A stretch of 64,000 nt of DNA from Cognatundibacterium crateris (GCF_010078235.1 NZ_JAABOS010000002.1:420855-484854), one strand, 5' to 3'. Shown: positions 45,187 through 56,244, numbered from the stretch's first letter. Notes: generated from the letters alone by a model not told the origin. Translations and numbers: made by a program.

Positions 45187-45772
45187 GCTTGGCTGCTGAC
45201 GTTTGCAGCGCCAGCCAGTCAGGCTGCAACAAACCAAAGAGCGCGGAATCAGACACCTGGCCATCTACAATCCAGCGTTCGCGCAGCAAACCTTCCTGCA
45301 CAAAACCGAGTCGCTTCAAGGACTGTCCGGACGCGCGGTTAGCCGGATCTATATCCGCTTCGACACGGTGTAACTGCAAATGCTCAAAGCCATAGGCCAG
45401 CAAAGCCTGCAAGGCCTCTTGCATATAGCCCTGCCCCCAGTAAGGACGCGCCAGGCCATAGCCGATCTCAGCGCGGCGGCATTCCCACAGGAAACTGAAC
45501 AAGCTACAGTTACCCAGCCAGACGCCATCCTGTTTGCGTACGATAGCCAGACAGAGATAATCGCCACGCGGTAAGGCATCCAGATCACGCTGGATACGAC
45601 GCTCAGCCTGCTCCCGGTGCTGCCAGGCCGGTTCGCTCCAGTAGCGCACAAACTCGGCATCAGCACACATCGCAAACAAGGCATCGGCATCATCCATCTG
45701 CATAGGACGTAATTCCAGCCGCGCTGTACTTAAACGCACTTGGGCAAAATCATGCTGCTGGAATTCCTGCAT
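45173..45772 (-). CDS. RimJ/RimL-type GNAT acetyltransferase
   Basis: 199 residues with CGGAG upstream. RLELRPMQMDDADALFAMCADAE opens the fold. AEIGYGLARPYWGQGYMQEALQALLAYGFE carries motif A (Q-x-x-G-Y-x-x-E-A), and HRVEADIDPANRASGQSLKRLGFVQEG carries the N-x-x-S motif of RimJ/RimL-like alanine or ribosomal-protein acetyltransferases. The substrate could be an N-terminal amino group or a small molecule. It is translated with the Cdd1-like gene. Confidence 0.92.
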   Translation of the reverse strand: MQEFQQHDFAQVRLSTARLELRPMQMDDADALFAMCADAEFVRYWSEPAWQHREQAERRIQRDLDALPRGDYLCLAIVRKQDGVWLGNCSLFSFLWECRRAEIGYGLARPYWGQGYMQEALQALLAYGFEHLQLHRVEADIDPANRASGQSLKRLGFVQEGLLRERWIVDGQVSDSALFGLLQPDWLALQTSAAKHASV

Positions 45773-45790
45773 CGCTGACTCCGGTCTGCA

Positions 45791-46411
45791 TTAAATAATC
45801 ACACTGCCCGGGCTACCGGAACCAGAACTGAAGCCGCCGGTCATATCGTCCAACACCGACAGCCACAGCAAAATACCGAGCGCTATCCAGATCACATTGG
45901 CCACACCAAAACGGGCATTGCGCTGGCCTTCAGGATCACGCATCGCGAGATTTATCTTGCTTTGCACCTGCACCAAAAACAGGGTGAACGGTATCAGCAA
46001 AGCCAGCGACAGCAAATCAGTCACAGGCACACCAATTCCCTTGCCCGCCATGCGGTCAAAAATACGCATCAAGATCGTCAGTAACACGATCATATGCGCC
46101 TGAAAGCGGTGATTCCAACTCGCCAGCTGTTCCAGCTGAGGGCGGCTGCCTGCTATTTCACGGAACAAAGCATGAGTGAAGAAGATGTTGAATATCGCGC
46201 GAGCCACTGGCCAGACATCGTCACCGCTGGACTCACGGTAAGCGCGCCAGTTACGGTAGAACCAATAGGTCGCATACAAACCCATGGTGGCGAGTGTCAT
46301 GATCGCAAATTTCTTGGTGGAAACAACAAAAAACTGCTTTTCAGGAATGACGGAATCTGGCACCTGGCTGTCAGCAGGCGACTGGGCGAAAGAAGAATTT
46401 TCTGGAAGCAT
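45791..46411 (-). CDS. DUF4234-like membrane protein
   Basis: 206 residues; no clear ribosome site. KQFFVVSTKKFAIMTLATMGLYATYWFYRNWRAYRE is the typical opening of DUF4234-like proteins (a TM followed by YWFYRNW). Additional TMs lie at about residues 70-90, 105-125, 130-150 and 175-195, and a Gly/Ser-rich end (GGFSSGSGSPGSV) follows. Function unknown. It ends 18 bases upstream of the GNAT start, so the three minus-strand genes may be one operon. Confidence 0.8.
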   Translation of the reverse strand: MLPENSSFAQSPADSQVPDSVIPEKQFFVVSTKKFAIMTLATMGLYATYWFYRNWRAYRESSGDDVWPVARAIFNIFFTHALFREIAGSRPQLEQLASWNHRFQAHMIVLLTILMRIFDRMAGKGIGVPVTDLLSLALLIPFTLFLVQVQSKINLAMRDPEGQRNARFGVANVIWIALGILLWLSVLDDMTGGFSSGSGSPGSVII

Positions 46412-46943
46412 AAGAAAGCAGGAAAGAATTAAATAAATGGCCAGGGCCTGTTAGCAGGTCCCGGTTATCCACAATACGCGACGCGCACTGTTTTTGTCCA
46501 AAACAGTAGAAACCACGCCAAGTGCTAAGACTACCGGAAAACAAGCACACCTGAAGGAAATACGTTCGGAAGCTGCGCGAGATACACCACAGCCTTATCG
46601 CTTGCTGGCAGAGTGTTTCCTTATTGCATTATTCGGAATAATCGAAGAATACTGAAACTATTTGAATTAAAAAGTAATGGCAATAAGTGCAATCATAATC
46701 TCTTTTTTACAACTTGTTGATTTAGTGCATTCCATTTTATTGCTAATTTTGATAACAAAATGATTGCAATTCGTTGGAATATGTCCAAAATAGAACGATA
46801 GGAAAAAATCCCTAAAGAAATATATTTCTGGGATGCATAGAATTTCCTGGGAATTCCTTTCCCACACAGACTAAGTTCAGACTCTCACATCGCTCCGTTA
46901 AGTAAGTAGAAGTTCACGTCGTATTTCATTTGGGAAATGTAAT
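46412..46943. other. AT-rich divergent intergenic region with palindromes
   Basis: 532 bases. Inverted repeats: CTGTTTT-N5-AAAACAG (46488-46506) and ATCCC...GGGAT around an AGAAATATATTTCT core (46808-46834). A single TTATCCACA (DnaA-box match) lies at 46465. No gene is seen. The promoters of the membrane protein and of the signalling unit must be here. Confidence 0.4.
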
Positions 46944-48086
46944 ATGTGGAATTTTTCGCTTCGCCAGCATAGTCAAGTCAGCATCGCTTTTGCACTGCTG
47001 ACTTTGTCCAGCCTGATTTTACTTTGGCAACATTTCTCTCTGTTCAGCAGTCTGGCGCTAGCTTGCATCTTACTTAGCGCCAGCTATCTGTTTTTCCGTG
47101 CGGTACAGACTACGCAGACCGACCAGGCAGATGAGCCAACACTACACCGTGTGACACCGTCAGTTCAGGAAGATGAAGAACTCGCCAATTTATTGCACCA
47201 TGTGCTGCCGCTATGGGAAAAGCATGTGCAATCAGTACGTGAACAAACTGAATCTGCAATTGGCAACCTGATCAACAGTTTCATGCATATGGTCAGCGAA
47301 CTTGATGCAGCAGGCTTCGGCAACGTCAGCAATATGTCACTGAACAAGAATAATGATGCGACTATCACCCTGCTGCAGCTCTGCCGCAAAGAACTGACAC
47401 CTGTGATTGACTCTTTAGGAAAAATGATCGCCAGCAAAGATGAGCTGCTCAATTGCATACGTGAACTGGCGAAATCGACTAAAGAGCTCGATACGATGGC
47501 ACATGAGGTCGGCCAGATTGCCGCCCAGACGAATCTGCTCGCAATTAATGCCGCCATTGAAGCAGCAAGGGTAGGCGAACACGGACGTGGTTTTGCAGTG
47601 GTGGCGGGTGAAGTACGCAAGCTGTCCCATCTGTCCGCTGAAACCGGGCGGCGCATGGGAGAGCGGGTGAAAAATGTATCCGCCGTGATGCAAACCGCCT
47701 TGAACACGGCCGATCGTACCGCCAGCCAGGACAGCCAGATACTGGAAATTTCCGGGCACGTCGTCAAGGATGTGTTGTCGCACGTTGAAAGTATGGGCGA
47801 TACCGCCAAACAGCTGCTGATACATGGTGGTGCGATACGTGGCAATATCGAAGAATCTCTGGTCAGTCTGCAATTCCAGGACCGGATAGGACAAATGCTG
47901 GATGTGGTACGCACAGACATACAGAAACTGCAGCAACAGGTGGCTCACGCCGGGCCTGGTGAATTGCCTGCGACATCGGTCTGGCTGGAAGAGTTGCAGA
48001 CGACTTACACGATGCAGGATGAATACCGGAATCATGGCAAGGACGATGCCAGTACAGAGAATGAGACCGAAATCACTTTCTTTTAA
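46944..48086 (+). CDS. Minimal methyl-accepting-chemotaxis-like protein
   Basis: 380 residues. Two adjacent N-terminal TMs (residues ~12-32 and 34-52) with almost no periplasmic loop, no HAMP and no ligand domain. The signalling hairpin tip is clear at about residues 192-230: QIAAQTNLLAINAAIEAARVG then GRGFAVVAGEVRKLS. The C-terminus is acidic (NETEITFF). With no external sensor domain it may sense membrane or cytoplasmic state, or couple to the hybrid kinase encoded 69 bases downstream rather than to CheA. Confidence 0.9.
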   Translation: MWNFSLRQHSQVSIAFALLTLSSLILLWQHFSLFSSLALACILLSASYLFFRAVQTTQTDQADEPTLHRVTPSVQEDEELANLLHHVLPLWEKHVQSVREQTESAIGNLINSFMHMVSELDAAGFGNVSNMSLNKNNDATITLLQLCRKELTPVIDSLGKMIASKDELLNCIRELAKSTKELDTMAHEVGQIAAQTNLLAINAAIEAARVGEHGRGFAVVAGEVRKLSHLSAETGRRMGERVKNVSAVMQTALNTADRTASQDSQILEISGHVVKDVLSHVESMGDTAKQLLIHGGAIRGNIEESLVSLQFQDRIGQMLDVVRTDIQKLQQQVAHAGPGELPATSVWLEELQTTYTMQDEYRNHGKDDASTENETEITFF

Positions 48087-48155
48087 ACGCGCGATTTCCG
48101 ATTGAAGCCCAGGCCAGTTCGCAGTGCCTGAAACGATTTTTGCAGTGGAGTATGT

Positions 48156-51100
48156 ATGCTTGCACCCCAACAAAGATCAAAGGTCATGGTCGTCGAAGAC
48201 GACGAACTGGTCTCATTGCAAATTCAGCTCAAACTGGAGTTACTGGGCTTTGACGCGGTGGGAGCCACTACCACAGGTGAAGAAGCGATCACACTGGTCA
48301 CGGAATTACAACCTGATATCGTGCTGATGGATATCATGCTGGCAGGGCAAATGGATGGCATCGAAGCCGCCCAGATTATCCACTCGCAACAGCAAATCCC
48401 GGTCGTCTTTTTATCCGGTGACGCCGAAGATACAACCCTCACCAGAGTCAAACAATCAGAAGCATTCGGCTACATCATCAAACCCTTTACTGATCGCGAG
48501 CTACGTACTTCGCTCGAACTGGCTGTCTACAAACATCAGGCCGAAGCCAGGCTAAAACGCAGCGAGCAAAGGCTGCGTGCGATTTTTGAAGCCGAACCGG
48601 AATGCGTAAAAGTCGTCAATGCGAACGGTGATTTGCTGGAAATGAATTCCGCCGGTTTGGCGATGCTGGAAGCAGATAGTCTGGAAAGTGTACGTCAACA
48701 CACCCTGATCAGTTTTGTCGCGCCTAAATATCGCGATGATTTTCGTGCGCTGATGCAAACTGCGATTGCAGGTGGCAATGGACTGCTGCAATTTGAAATT
48801 ACCGGCTTACGCGGTAGCCGGCGTTGGCTGGAAACCCATGCCGTTCCTATCCGCGACAATGTGCATGAAGACACCATGGTGCTGGCCGTTACCCGGGATA
48901 TTTCAGAACGCCGCCGCACCGAAGAAGCATTGCGCCAGAGTGAACTGGATTTGCGTGAAGCGGAACAGACCGCACATGTCGGACACTGGGTATGGGAGCC
49001 GGACAATAATAAAGTGACTTGGTCAGATGAAATGATGCGTATCTGGAAGCGCGATCTGTCCAGCTACAAAGGTGATATCCAGCGCATGATCAGGGAAACC
49101 GTGCATCCGGATGATCAGGAAAAAATATCGGCGCGACAAACAGATACCTTTAAACAGCATAGCCTGGCGCAGCCTTTTGAGTATCGCATCATTCTGCCGG
49201 ATGGCGAAGTCCGCTATATCTGGGCGATGCCTGGTAACCGCTTGATCAATGCAAGCGGCCGGGTGGAACGCCTGACCGGCATCGTGCAGGACATCACTGA
49301 GCGCAAATTGGCAGAAGCCAGCCAGCATGAAAGCGATGCGCAACTGGAGCAAACCTTTGTGGCGTCACCGATAGGAATGGCGCTGATTGATCTCAACATG
49401 CGCTTCCTGAAAGTGAACCGCGCCTTCTGCGACATGCTGGGCTGGAGCGAAGCCGATTTCATGCGCGAAGGCTTTGATCTGATTGCACCGATATCCGACA
49501 ATGTGACTGACCGTGCGCTGTTACAGGAAGTGATTAAAGGTATACGTCCCACTTTACAGCTGGAAAAACGTTATCTGCATCGCGACCAGCATGATATCTG
49601 GACGCAATTGAATGTGAGTGTGGTGCGGGGTAAAGATGGCAAAGCCGCCCATTTTGTTTTCCAGATTCAGGACATCACTGAACGCAAAGTAGCCGAAGCC
49701 CAACTGCACAAATTATCGCTGGCAGTGGAGCAAAGTCCGGAAACCATCATTATCACCAATGTGCAATATCAGATTGAATATGTGAACGAAGCCTTTGTCA
49801 AAACTTTCGGCTATAGCAGAGCAGAACTGATAGGAAAAACACCGGCGATGATAGGGACCCGCAGCTTGCGACAGGAGCAGCGTGAACATCTGTTTGCTAC
49901 GCTGCAGCGGGGACAAATCTGGAAAGGCGAATTTGTTAATCAGCGTAAAGACGGTAGCCAGATTATCCAGTATGCGATCATCACCCCGCTGCGTCAGGAA
50001 GATGGCAGCATTACGCATTATGTCTCGGTGCAGGAAGATATTACCGACAAAAAAAGGCTGGGCGAAGAGCTCGATAAACACCGACATCACCTGGAAGAGT
50101 TGGTGGTCAGCCGTACCGCAGAGCTGGCACAGGCAAGGCTGCAGGCAGAGGCGGCCAATGAGGCTAAGAGCAATTTCATTGCGAATATGAGTCATGAAAT
50201 CCGCACCCCGATGAATGGCGTGCTGGGCATGACTTATCTGGCGATGGCTGCGACATCCGATCCGAAACAGCGCGATTACCTGAAAAAAATCCAGCTGTCC
50301 GGTCAGCACCTGCTACATATCGTCAACGATATCCTCGATTTTTCTAAAATTGAAGCTGGCAAGCTGACGCTGGAATCAGTCGATTTCTGGCTCGATGAGA
50401 TACTCAATAATCTCGCCAGCATGATGAGCAATAAGCTGATAGGCCGTAATATCGTCCTGAATTTTGATGTCGATCCTGTGCTCGCCAATCACATGCACGG
50501 CGATCCTTTACGTCTTAGCCAAATCCTCATTAACTACACCAACAATGCACTGAAATTCACCGAGAGTGGAGAAATTGTGGTCCGGGCGCGTAAAGTGAAT
50601 GATGCAGCCGATGGCTGGCTGGTGCGTTTCGAAGTGCAGGATTCCGGTATAGGGATGAGTGAGGAGCAGCAAAGCAAATTGTTCCGTTCTTTTGAACAGG
50701 CCGACAGCTCCACCACGCGCAAATATGGCGGCACCGGCCTGGGTCTGGCGATCAGCAAGCAACTGGCCCGTCTGATGGGCGGTGATGTTGGCGTCAACAG
50801 TGAGGTCGGTAAGGGCAGTACCTTCTGGTGCACCGTCCATTTATCCGCAGCGAAACAGGAAGTCGCACCACCTGAGCCGCTGGAAGAAAATATGAGTAAT
50901 ACCAAGCTGCGTTTGCTGGTCAATGAGCGCGAACGTATTACGGTACTGGTGGTCGACGATAATCAGTTCAATCAGCAAATCGCATCGGAATTACTGGAAA
51001 GCGCAGATCTGACGGTATTACTGGCAGGTGATGGTCAGCAAGCGCTGGATATCCTGGCTGACAAGGCGGTCGATTGCATACTGATGGACATACAGATGCC

Positions 51101-52967
51101 AGTCATGGATGGCCTGGAGGCGACCCGCAAAATACGCGCGCAGGATAAATTTGCCCATCTGCCGGTGATCGCGATGACCGCCAATGCGATGAACGAAGAC
51201 CGGCTGCAATGTCTGGGTGCCGGGATGAATGATTTCATCGCCAAGCCATTTATTCCGGAAGTGTTGTTCACTACCATACTGCGCTGGCTCAGTCATTTGC
51301 CGCAGGACCAGCCCTTAGCCCATCTGGAAGAACAGGCGGCCAGCTTCCACTCCAGCCAGACTTCACGTATTGATCTGGGGGTACTGGAAAAACAACTGGG
51401 TAATCATCCTGAAAAAATCGGCAAGTTCGCGCGGAAATTTATCGAATCGGCCGATCATGGTCTGCAAGATCTGGAGCAAGCCTTCAAGAGCAAGGATATA
51501 CAACTGATTGCGGCGCTAGGACATAAGCTTAAATCCAGTGCCCGTACTGTCGGTGCACATCAGTTTGCTGATGCCTGCCACAAGCTGGAAATGCTGCGCG
51601 CTCAGCCTAACCTGGACGAGGCGCAATCCCTGATACAGTGGCTGCATCATGAGTTCATCGACATAGAAAAGGCGGTACATCAGTATCTGGAAGAAGCGAC
51701 GGCAGGCAAAGTGAAGCAAAATACCAGCGCGCAGCCCAACCACGCTAATAACTTTTCCGATCTGCATGTGCTGGTTCTGGAAGACGATCCCAGTCATCTC
51801 GATATTGCCTGCGCCTGTCTGCGTAAGCTGGGCGTGACCCGCATCATGTCTTGTCTGGACGGGCATCAGGCTTTAACCATGATACGCACCTATCAACCCG
51901 AGATTATTCTGTGTGACCTGCATCTGAATGGCATGGATGGCATTAGCTTCCTGCGCCTGGTAGCTGAGCAATCCTATACCGGTTCCATCGTGCTGATCAG
52001 TAGCGTGGATCATAACTTACTGAAAGCGGCTGAGAGCCTGGTACGTGCTTATGGCTTGCGTTTACTCGCTGCGTTGAAAAAACCCTTGCTACCAGACTTG
52101 CTGGAGCTGGCACTGGTACAACAAAAACAAAGCCTGCCACGTCAGGTGCCGTACAAGACAGAAGCGGTTTTGACGCTGGCCGAGCTGCAACAAGGTCTTG
52201 CCGAAGACTGCGTAGAAGTATTTTTCCAACCCAAGGTCTCGGTACATGACAAACGGGTGGTGGGTGCAGAATGCCTGGCACGCTGGCGTCATCACGAACG
52301 CGGCATCATCGGCCCGGCCAGCTTTGTGCCGGTACTGGAAGCGCATGGCATGATTGATGTGCTCACACATGAAGTCTTGAAAAAAGCAGCGCAGCAGTTA
52401 GGGCTATGGCTGCAGCAGGGACATGATTTCAAGGTGTCGGTCAATGTCTCTATGGATGACCTGGATCAGCTGGATCTGCCCGAGGAATTTGAACGTATCG
52501 TGCTGGCCGCCGGTGTCACGCCTGATCACATCACGCTGGAATTGACTGAGAGCAGGCTGATGGAAAATCTGACCCTGAGTCTGGAGATACTGACACGTCT
52601 GCGTTTAAAAGGATTTGGTCTGTCGATTGATGATTTCGGCACCGGATTCTCGACCATGGAAAATCTCAAGCAGTTACCCGTCACTGAACTCAAGGTGGAC
52701 CGCGCTTTTGTGAATGGTGCGACCAAAGATGAGGGCGCACGTGCCATCCTGGGTTCGAGTATTCAGTTAGGAAAAATCTTCCGCCTCAATCTGGTGGCGG
52801 AAGGTGTGGAAAAACAGCAGGACTGGGATTTAATCGCCAATTCGGGCTGCGATGAAGTGCAGGGATATTTCATCGCCAAACCGATGGCGAGTAAAGATTT
52901 TATAGCGTGGAAAATCAATTGGGATGAAAAACTGCAGACAAATAAATCGATCAATTCCACTTCGTAA
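48156..52967 (+). CDS. Multi-domain hybrid histidine kinase with EAL output
   Basis: 1603 residues in one frame. Order: REC1 (phospho-acceptor D59), four PAS domains (about 136-645), HisKA with H680 ([11 protein letters not shown]), HATPase_c (about 780-900, GGTGLGLAI), REC2 (D978), HPt (H1123, [14 protein letters not shown]), REC3 (D1254) and EAL (about 1345-1590). The EAL motif reads ECL, but E1372, LELTES, DDFGTG and EGVE are kept, so c-di-GMP hydrolysis is plausible. A full relay H680-D978-H1123-D1254 would end at its own EAL domain. No TM: cytoplasmic. Between the MCP-like gene and a stand-alone receiver, likely an operon. Confidence 0.95.
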   Translation: MLAPQQRSKVMVVEDDELVSLQIQLKLELLGFDAVGATTTGEEAITLVTELQPDIVLMDIMLAGQMDGIEAAQIIHSQQQIPVVFLSGDAEDTTLTRVKQSEAFGYIIKPFTDRELRTSLELAVYKHQAEARLKRSEQRLRAIFEAEPECVKVVNANGDLLEMNSAGLAMLEADSLESVRQHTLISFVAPKYRDDFRALMQTAIAGGNGLLQFEITGLRGSRRWLETHAVPIRDNVHEDTMVLAVTRDISERRRTEEALRQSELDLREAEQTAHVGHWVWEPDNNKVTWSDEMMRIWKRDLSSYKGDIQRMIRETVHPDDQEKISARQTDTFKQHSLAQPFEYRIILPDGEVRYIWAMPGNRLINASGRVERLTGIVQDITERKLAEASQHESDAQLEQTFVASPIGMALIDLNMRFLKVNRAFCDMLGWSEADFMREGFDLIAPISDNVTDRALLQEVIKGIRPTLQLEKRYLHRDQHDIWTQLNVSVVRGKDGKAAHFVFQIQDITERKVAEAQLHKLSLAVEQSPETIIITNVQYQIEYVNEAFVKTFGYSRAELIGKTPAMIGTRSLRQEQREHLFATLQRGQIWKGEFVNQRKDGSQIIQYAIITPLRQEDGSITHYVSVQEDITDKKRLGEELDKHRHHLEELVVSRTAELAQARLQAEAANEAKSNFIANMSHEIRTPMNGVLGMTYLAMAATSDPKQRDYLKKIQLSGQHLLHIVNDILDFSKIEAGKLTLESVDFWLDEILNNLASMMSNKLIGRNIVLNFDVDPVLANHMHGDPLRLSQILINYTNNALKFTESGEIVVRARKVNDAADGWLVRFEVQDSGIGMSEEQQSKLFRSFEQADSSTTRKYGGTGLGLAISKQLARLMGGDVGVNSEVGKGSTFWCTVHLSAAKQEVAPPEPLEENMSNTKLRLLVNERERITVLVVDDNQFNQQIASELLESADLTVLLAGDGQQALDILADKAVDCILMDIQMPVMDGLEATRKIRAQDKFAHLPVIAMTANAMNEDRLQCLGAGMNDFIAKPFIPEVLFTTILRWLSHLPQDQPLAHLEEQAASFHSSQTSRIDLGVLEKQLGNHPEKIGKFARKFIESADHGLQDLEQAFKSKDIQLIAALGHKLKSSARTVGAHQFADACHKLEMLRAQPNLDEAQSLIQWLHHEFIDIEKAVHQYLEEATAGKVKQNTSAQPNHANNFSDLHVLVLEDDPSHLDIACACLRKLGVTRIMSCLDGHQALTMIRTYQPEIILCDLHLNGMDGISFLRLVAEQSYTGSIVLISSVDHNLLKAAESLVRAYGLRLLAALKKPLLPDLLELALVQQKQSLPRQVPYKTEAVLTLAELQQGLAEDCVEVFFQPKVSVHDKRVVGAECLARWRHHERGIIGPASFVPVLEAHGMIDVLTHEVLKKAAQQLGLWLQQGHDFKVSVNVSMDDLDQLDLPEEFERIVLAAGVTPDHITLELTESRLMENLTLSLEILTRLRLKGFGLSIDDFGTGFSTMENLKQLPVTELKVDRAFVNGATKDEGARAILGSSIQLGKIFRLNLVAEGVEKQQDWDLIANSGCDEVQGYFIAKPMASKDFIAWKINWDEKLQTNKSINSTS

Positions 52968-53035
52968 GCGGGTCACAGCGGCAGCTGGCTAACCCTTCAG
53001 GCTTGGTACATCAATTGGAAATACAGGAGTTCACA

Positions 53036-53452
53036 ATGACGCAACACGGGGAACAAAGTTACGCACATCTGGGTGTAATGGTGATCGATGATGATGACTT
53101 TCAGCTCGAATTTATTTCTGACTTACTCAACGATTTAGGAATCAACAAAGTCCAGACTGCGCTGGGTGGCGAAAACGCCATACTGACGCTGGAACATGGC
53201 AAATTTTTACCGGATCTGATTTTATGTGACATCCAGATGCCAGATATCGACGGCTTTGAAATGATGAAATTACTGGGTGACCGCCATTTTCACGGTGGCG
53301 TCATCCTGATGTCAGGCCAGGGTGCCAAAGTGCTGTACTCAGCGTCGCTGGTGGCTCAGCTGGCCAGACTGCGGTTTTTGGGAACGATAGAGAAACCGCT
53401 GCAAAAAGAAGCTTTATTAGGCGCGATGGATAAGCTTAGTCCCGTGACCTGA
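53036..53452 (+). CDS. Stand-alone receiver (CheY-like) protein
   Basis: 138 residues from ATG 53036 with ACAGGAG upstream. It carries the REC set VMVIDDDDFQLE, LILCDIQMPDIDGFEM (phospho-Asp in CDIQMP), ILMSGQG and IEKPLQKEAL (Lys). No output domain. It resembles REC3 of the upstream hybrid (LILCD versus IILCD), suggesting a shared origin, and could be a phosphate sink or a partner for REC1. It ends before a bidirectional terminator. Confidence 0.92.
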   Translation: MTQHGEQSYAHLGVMVIDDDDFQLEFISDLLNDLGINKVQTALGGENAILTLEHGKFLPDLILCDIQMPDIDGFEMMKLLGDRHFHGGVILMSGQGAKVLYSASLVAQLARLRFLGTIEKPLQKEALLGAMDKLSPVT

Positions 53453-53506
53453 GTGCTTAAGGCTTTGCACTTCACTGCCCGCAACGGCAGAAGAAATTTG
53501 CATAAA

Positions 53507-53531
53507 AAAAAGGGGCGAAACGCCCCTTTTT
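53507..53531. terminator. Bidirectional terminator between the receiver and TonB receptor genes
   Basis: AAAAAGGGGCG / CGCCCCTTTTT arms (53507-53517, 53521-53531) with a three-base loop. A/T tracts on both sides serve the plus-strand receiver and the minus-strand TonB-dependent receptor. Confidence 0.9.
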
Positions 53532-53586
53532 CCTTAGCCTGATCCGCTACACTTGCCCGGCTTACACCAGGCTCAGATTGTGTAGA

Positions 53587-55986
53587 TCAGAATTTTTTCC
53601 AGAGTTTGACGAAGTAAGCTGCACCACCTAAACCAAACTGTACGCTGTCGTAGTAAAACCCATTATCGGTTTCATTCGGATTCTGACGGGTCGGTTTGAC
53701 ATTGAAAATATTAGTGCCACCCACAGTGAGCTTGGTTGTGTCATTGAATGCATAAGTCAGTGCCACATCCGCCGAAGTCTTAGGTTCGTAATAGGCATTC
53801 GGTACGCCATTTTCTGTACCTGAGAAAGTACCCAAAGTCTGCGAACCATAATGGATGACTTTGAATTCACTGGACCATGGGCCCTGCTCATAATTGAAGC
53901 TGAGTGTGGCTTTCACACGTGGCCCGCCCTGTTCGATAAACAGACGTTCACGCTCAGACAACAAGACGTTTTCAAAGCCCTTGAGTGAAGGCGGTGCCGA
54001 GACCTTGGTCACTTCGGTTTTACTGAAATTCGCGCCGAAATATGTCGTCAGTTTGCCCGCACCCAGATCAGATTTATGGGATGCGGTCAAATCCAGACCC
54101 TGGGTTCTGGTATTAATAGAATTTACAAAGAACTGCGCCTGACCCACACCCAGTGCGGATAAGGTCGCACCCAGTGCCGGGTAATTATTGGCATCAAAAC
54201 GGCCGGACAAGACGATGCGGTCAGAAATATCGATACGGTAGAAATCTGCCGTCATGCTCAGTTGCTGGCTGGGTTTAAATGTCAGGCCCAACGTGTAATT
54301 CTTAGACTTTTCTTCTTTGAGCTTAGGAATACCCGCTGCATTGGCGACCGGACCACCATTCGGTGCCAGCACCACATCCATAGGCACACCGCTGATGAAG
54401 TCGGTAAAAGTGGAAGAAAAGAAGACTTGCTGCAAAGACGGTGCACGGAAGCCTGTGCTCAACGAGCCGCGCAGATACATCGCGTCCATCGCCTTATAGC
54501 TCAGCGCCAGCTTGCCGGTCAGGGTGGAGCCAAAGTCGCTGTAGCGTTCACCGCGCAAGGCGGTTTGCACTTTGAAGCGGTTAGTGACATCGGTTTCGAT
54601 ATCAACATAGGCGGCCACGCTGTTACGGTTGCGGTCAGTACGGTCGCCAGGCTGGAATCCGGGGAAGCCCTGACTGCCGCCATTACCACCGATACCCACG
54701 CCGTCCACGTCGTTATACGAACCAGGTTCACCGGCAAATATCTTGTAGTTTTCACGACGGTATTCGGCACCGAAAGCGACGTTCACACCTTCCATAAAGC
54801 CGTCAAAGAAACGGCTGAAATCCAGATTGGTCGTGGCCTGGGAGAATGAAAAACCACCGGCATCAAACTGGCTGGGGCTGATACCTTTGCCGCCATTGAG
54901 CAAATCTTTATTCGCGATCGAGGCATTGAGGGTATTGCTGATGTTATAGCGCAGTTGGTTCTTACCATAGGTCTGCGACACATCGGCATTCCATTCACCG
55001 ATGCGCCAGCGATAACCGGCTATGCCATAGATATCATCAATATCGCCATTGATATACGGTACAAAACCATTCGGATACATGGCGGCGGAATTACGGGACG
55101 GAATATCATCACTGCCGATACCGCCGCGCGCCCAGGCGGCAGACGATGCCTTACGTTGCTGGGCACCCAGGGTGAAATAGAATTTATCGGCGCCGCCATT
55201 CGGCACTTCACCGTTCAGATAGACGGTAGGTCCGGTGACTTTGGTGTCGCCGATAGTGCGTGGATTGCCAGGATCAGCACGGTTGGAACGGCCACGGTCG
55301 GTGTATTCCGCGGTAATCCCCAACACACCTTTTTCACCTATGCGTACGCCGCAATAGGCGGAAGGCAAATAGTTTTTGCCATCACCGGCCGAATACTGGC
55401 TATAGCCAAAACTGGCTTCGCAACCCAGCGTTTTTTTCAGGCTGATATCAAGCACGCCGGCAATCGCGTCTGAGCCATACTGAGCTGCCGCACCATCGCG
55501 CAAAACCTGGATATTACTGATTGCCATCACCGGAATCGCATTCAAATCGGTACCGGTGTTTCCACGATTACGCGCACCAAACAGATTCACCAGCGACACA
55601 GTATGACGACGTTTGCCATTGACCAGTACCAGCGTCTGATCTGAACCCAGTCCGCGCAAGGCAGCAGAATCGACCAGATCCGCGCCATCGGCACCGGTCT
55701 GACGGGTAGAGTTAAACGAAGGTGAAATATTGGCCAGCGTCTGGGCCAGATCGAATTGGCCGCCCTGCTCGGCGGATTTTGTGACGGAGATAAAATCAAC
55801 TGGTACCGGTGTCTCAGTAGCGGAAGAATTGATTTTGCGTGAACCGACTATGGTTAAAGTCTGTATCGGCGCTTCGGCCGATTTGTCGGGGGTAGCAGTT
55901 TGCGCCAACGCCGCGAATGGGATTGCTGCAGCCATACCGCCAACACCATACAGCGCCAGCAGAATTGCTTTACACATGGGTTTCAT
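53587..55986 (-). CDS. TonB-dependent outer-membrane receptor
   Basis: 799 residues with AAGGA upstream. Signal peptide ends at AALAQ; a TonB-box-like QTLTIVGSR follows. The plug domain (about residues 60-175) has ALRGLGSDQTLVLVNGKRRH and VLRDGAAAQYGSDAIAGVLDI, and the remaining C-terminus is a 22-stranded barrel ending in FGLGGAAYFVKLWKKF with a terminal aromatic. The substrate cannot be told; a BtuF-like protein gene lies 237 bases upstream on the same strand. No cobalamin riboswitch consensus is seen in the leader. Confidence 0.95.
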   Translation of the reverse strand: MKPMCKAILLALYGVGGMAAAIPFAALAQTATPDKSAEAPIQTLTIVGSRKINSSATETPVPVDFISVTKSAEQGGQFDLAQTLANISPSFNSTRQTGADGADLVDSAALRGLGSDQTLVLVNGKRRHTVSLVNLFGARNRGNTGTDLNAIPVMAISNIQVLRDGAAAQYGSDAIAGVLDISLKKTLGCEASFGYSQYSAGDGKNYLPSAYCGVRIGEKGVLGITAEYTDRGRSNRADPGNPRTIGDTKVTGPTVYLNGEVPNGGADKFYFTLGAQQRKASSAAWARGGIGSDDIPSRNSAAMYPNGFVPYINGDIDDIYGIAGYRWRIGEWNADVSQTYGKNQLRYNISNTLNASIANKDLLNGGKGISPSQFDAGGFSFSQATTNLDFSRFFDGFMEGVNVAFGAEYRRENYKIFAGEPGSYNDVDGVGIGGNGGSQGFPGFQPGDRTDRNRNSVAAYVDIETDVTNRFKVQTALRGERYSDFGSTLTGKLALSYKAMDAMYLRGSLSTGFRAPSLQQVFFSSTFTDFISGVPMDVVLAPNGGPVANAAGIPKLKEEKSKNYTLGLTFKPSQQLSMTADFYRIDISDRIVLSGRFDANNYPALGATLSALGVGQAQFFVNSINTRTQGLDLTASHKSDLGAGKLTTYFGANFSKTEVTKVSAPPSLKGFENVLLSERERLFIEQGGPRVKATLSFNYEQGPWSSEFKVIHYGSQTLGTFSGTENGVPNAYYEPKTSADVALTYAFNDTTKLTVGGTNIFNVKPTRQNPNETDNGFYYDSVQFGLGGAAYFVKLWKKF

Positions 55987-56161
55987 AACCGGAATTCCTT
56001 GAAAAAAAGCGTGAATCGGGACAGGAAACCACCAACTGCAGTCTGCTTTTCTTCACATTTTTTGCGCAGAATTCGTTGTCACTGACCTCTATTTGCGGCA
56101 GTTTCCAAGATTTTTCAGTATCCGGTTGCAGCTAAAGCAGTGTCAATCGATGCGTTGTAAA

Positions 56162-56244
56162 TTTACGTCTTTTATGCGGAAAACACGTATGTTTCCCGTA
56201 TTTTGACGTATTTTTTTTCATTTTTAACGACAAAAAGACGTTAA
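56162..56244. promoter_or_regulatory. TTTTGACGT and flanking ACGTCTTTT inverted repeat
   Basis: TTTACGTCTTTT (56162-56173) and CAAAAAGACGTTAAA (56231-56244) form an inverted pair about TTTTGACGTA at 56201. The central core is the same as the repeats upstream of the metalloprotease at 32 kb. It lies in the leader of the TonB receptor gene and over the stop codon of the upstream gene. Confidence 0.4.

Noticed and set aside
46465..46473. Perfect DnaA box (TTATCCACA)
   Set aside because: A single box without clustering or replication genes; not evidence of an origin.
55987..56223. Possible cobalamin riboswitch before the TonB receptor
   Set aside because: The conserved B12-box sequence is not seen; only AT-rich repeats are present.
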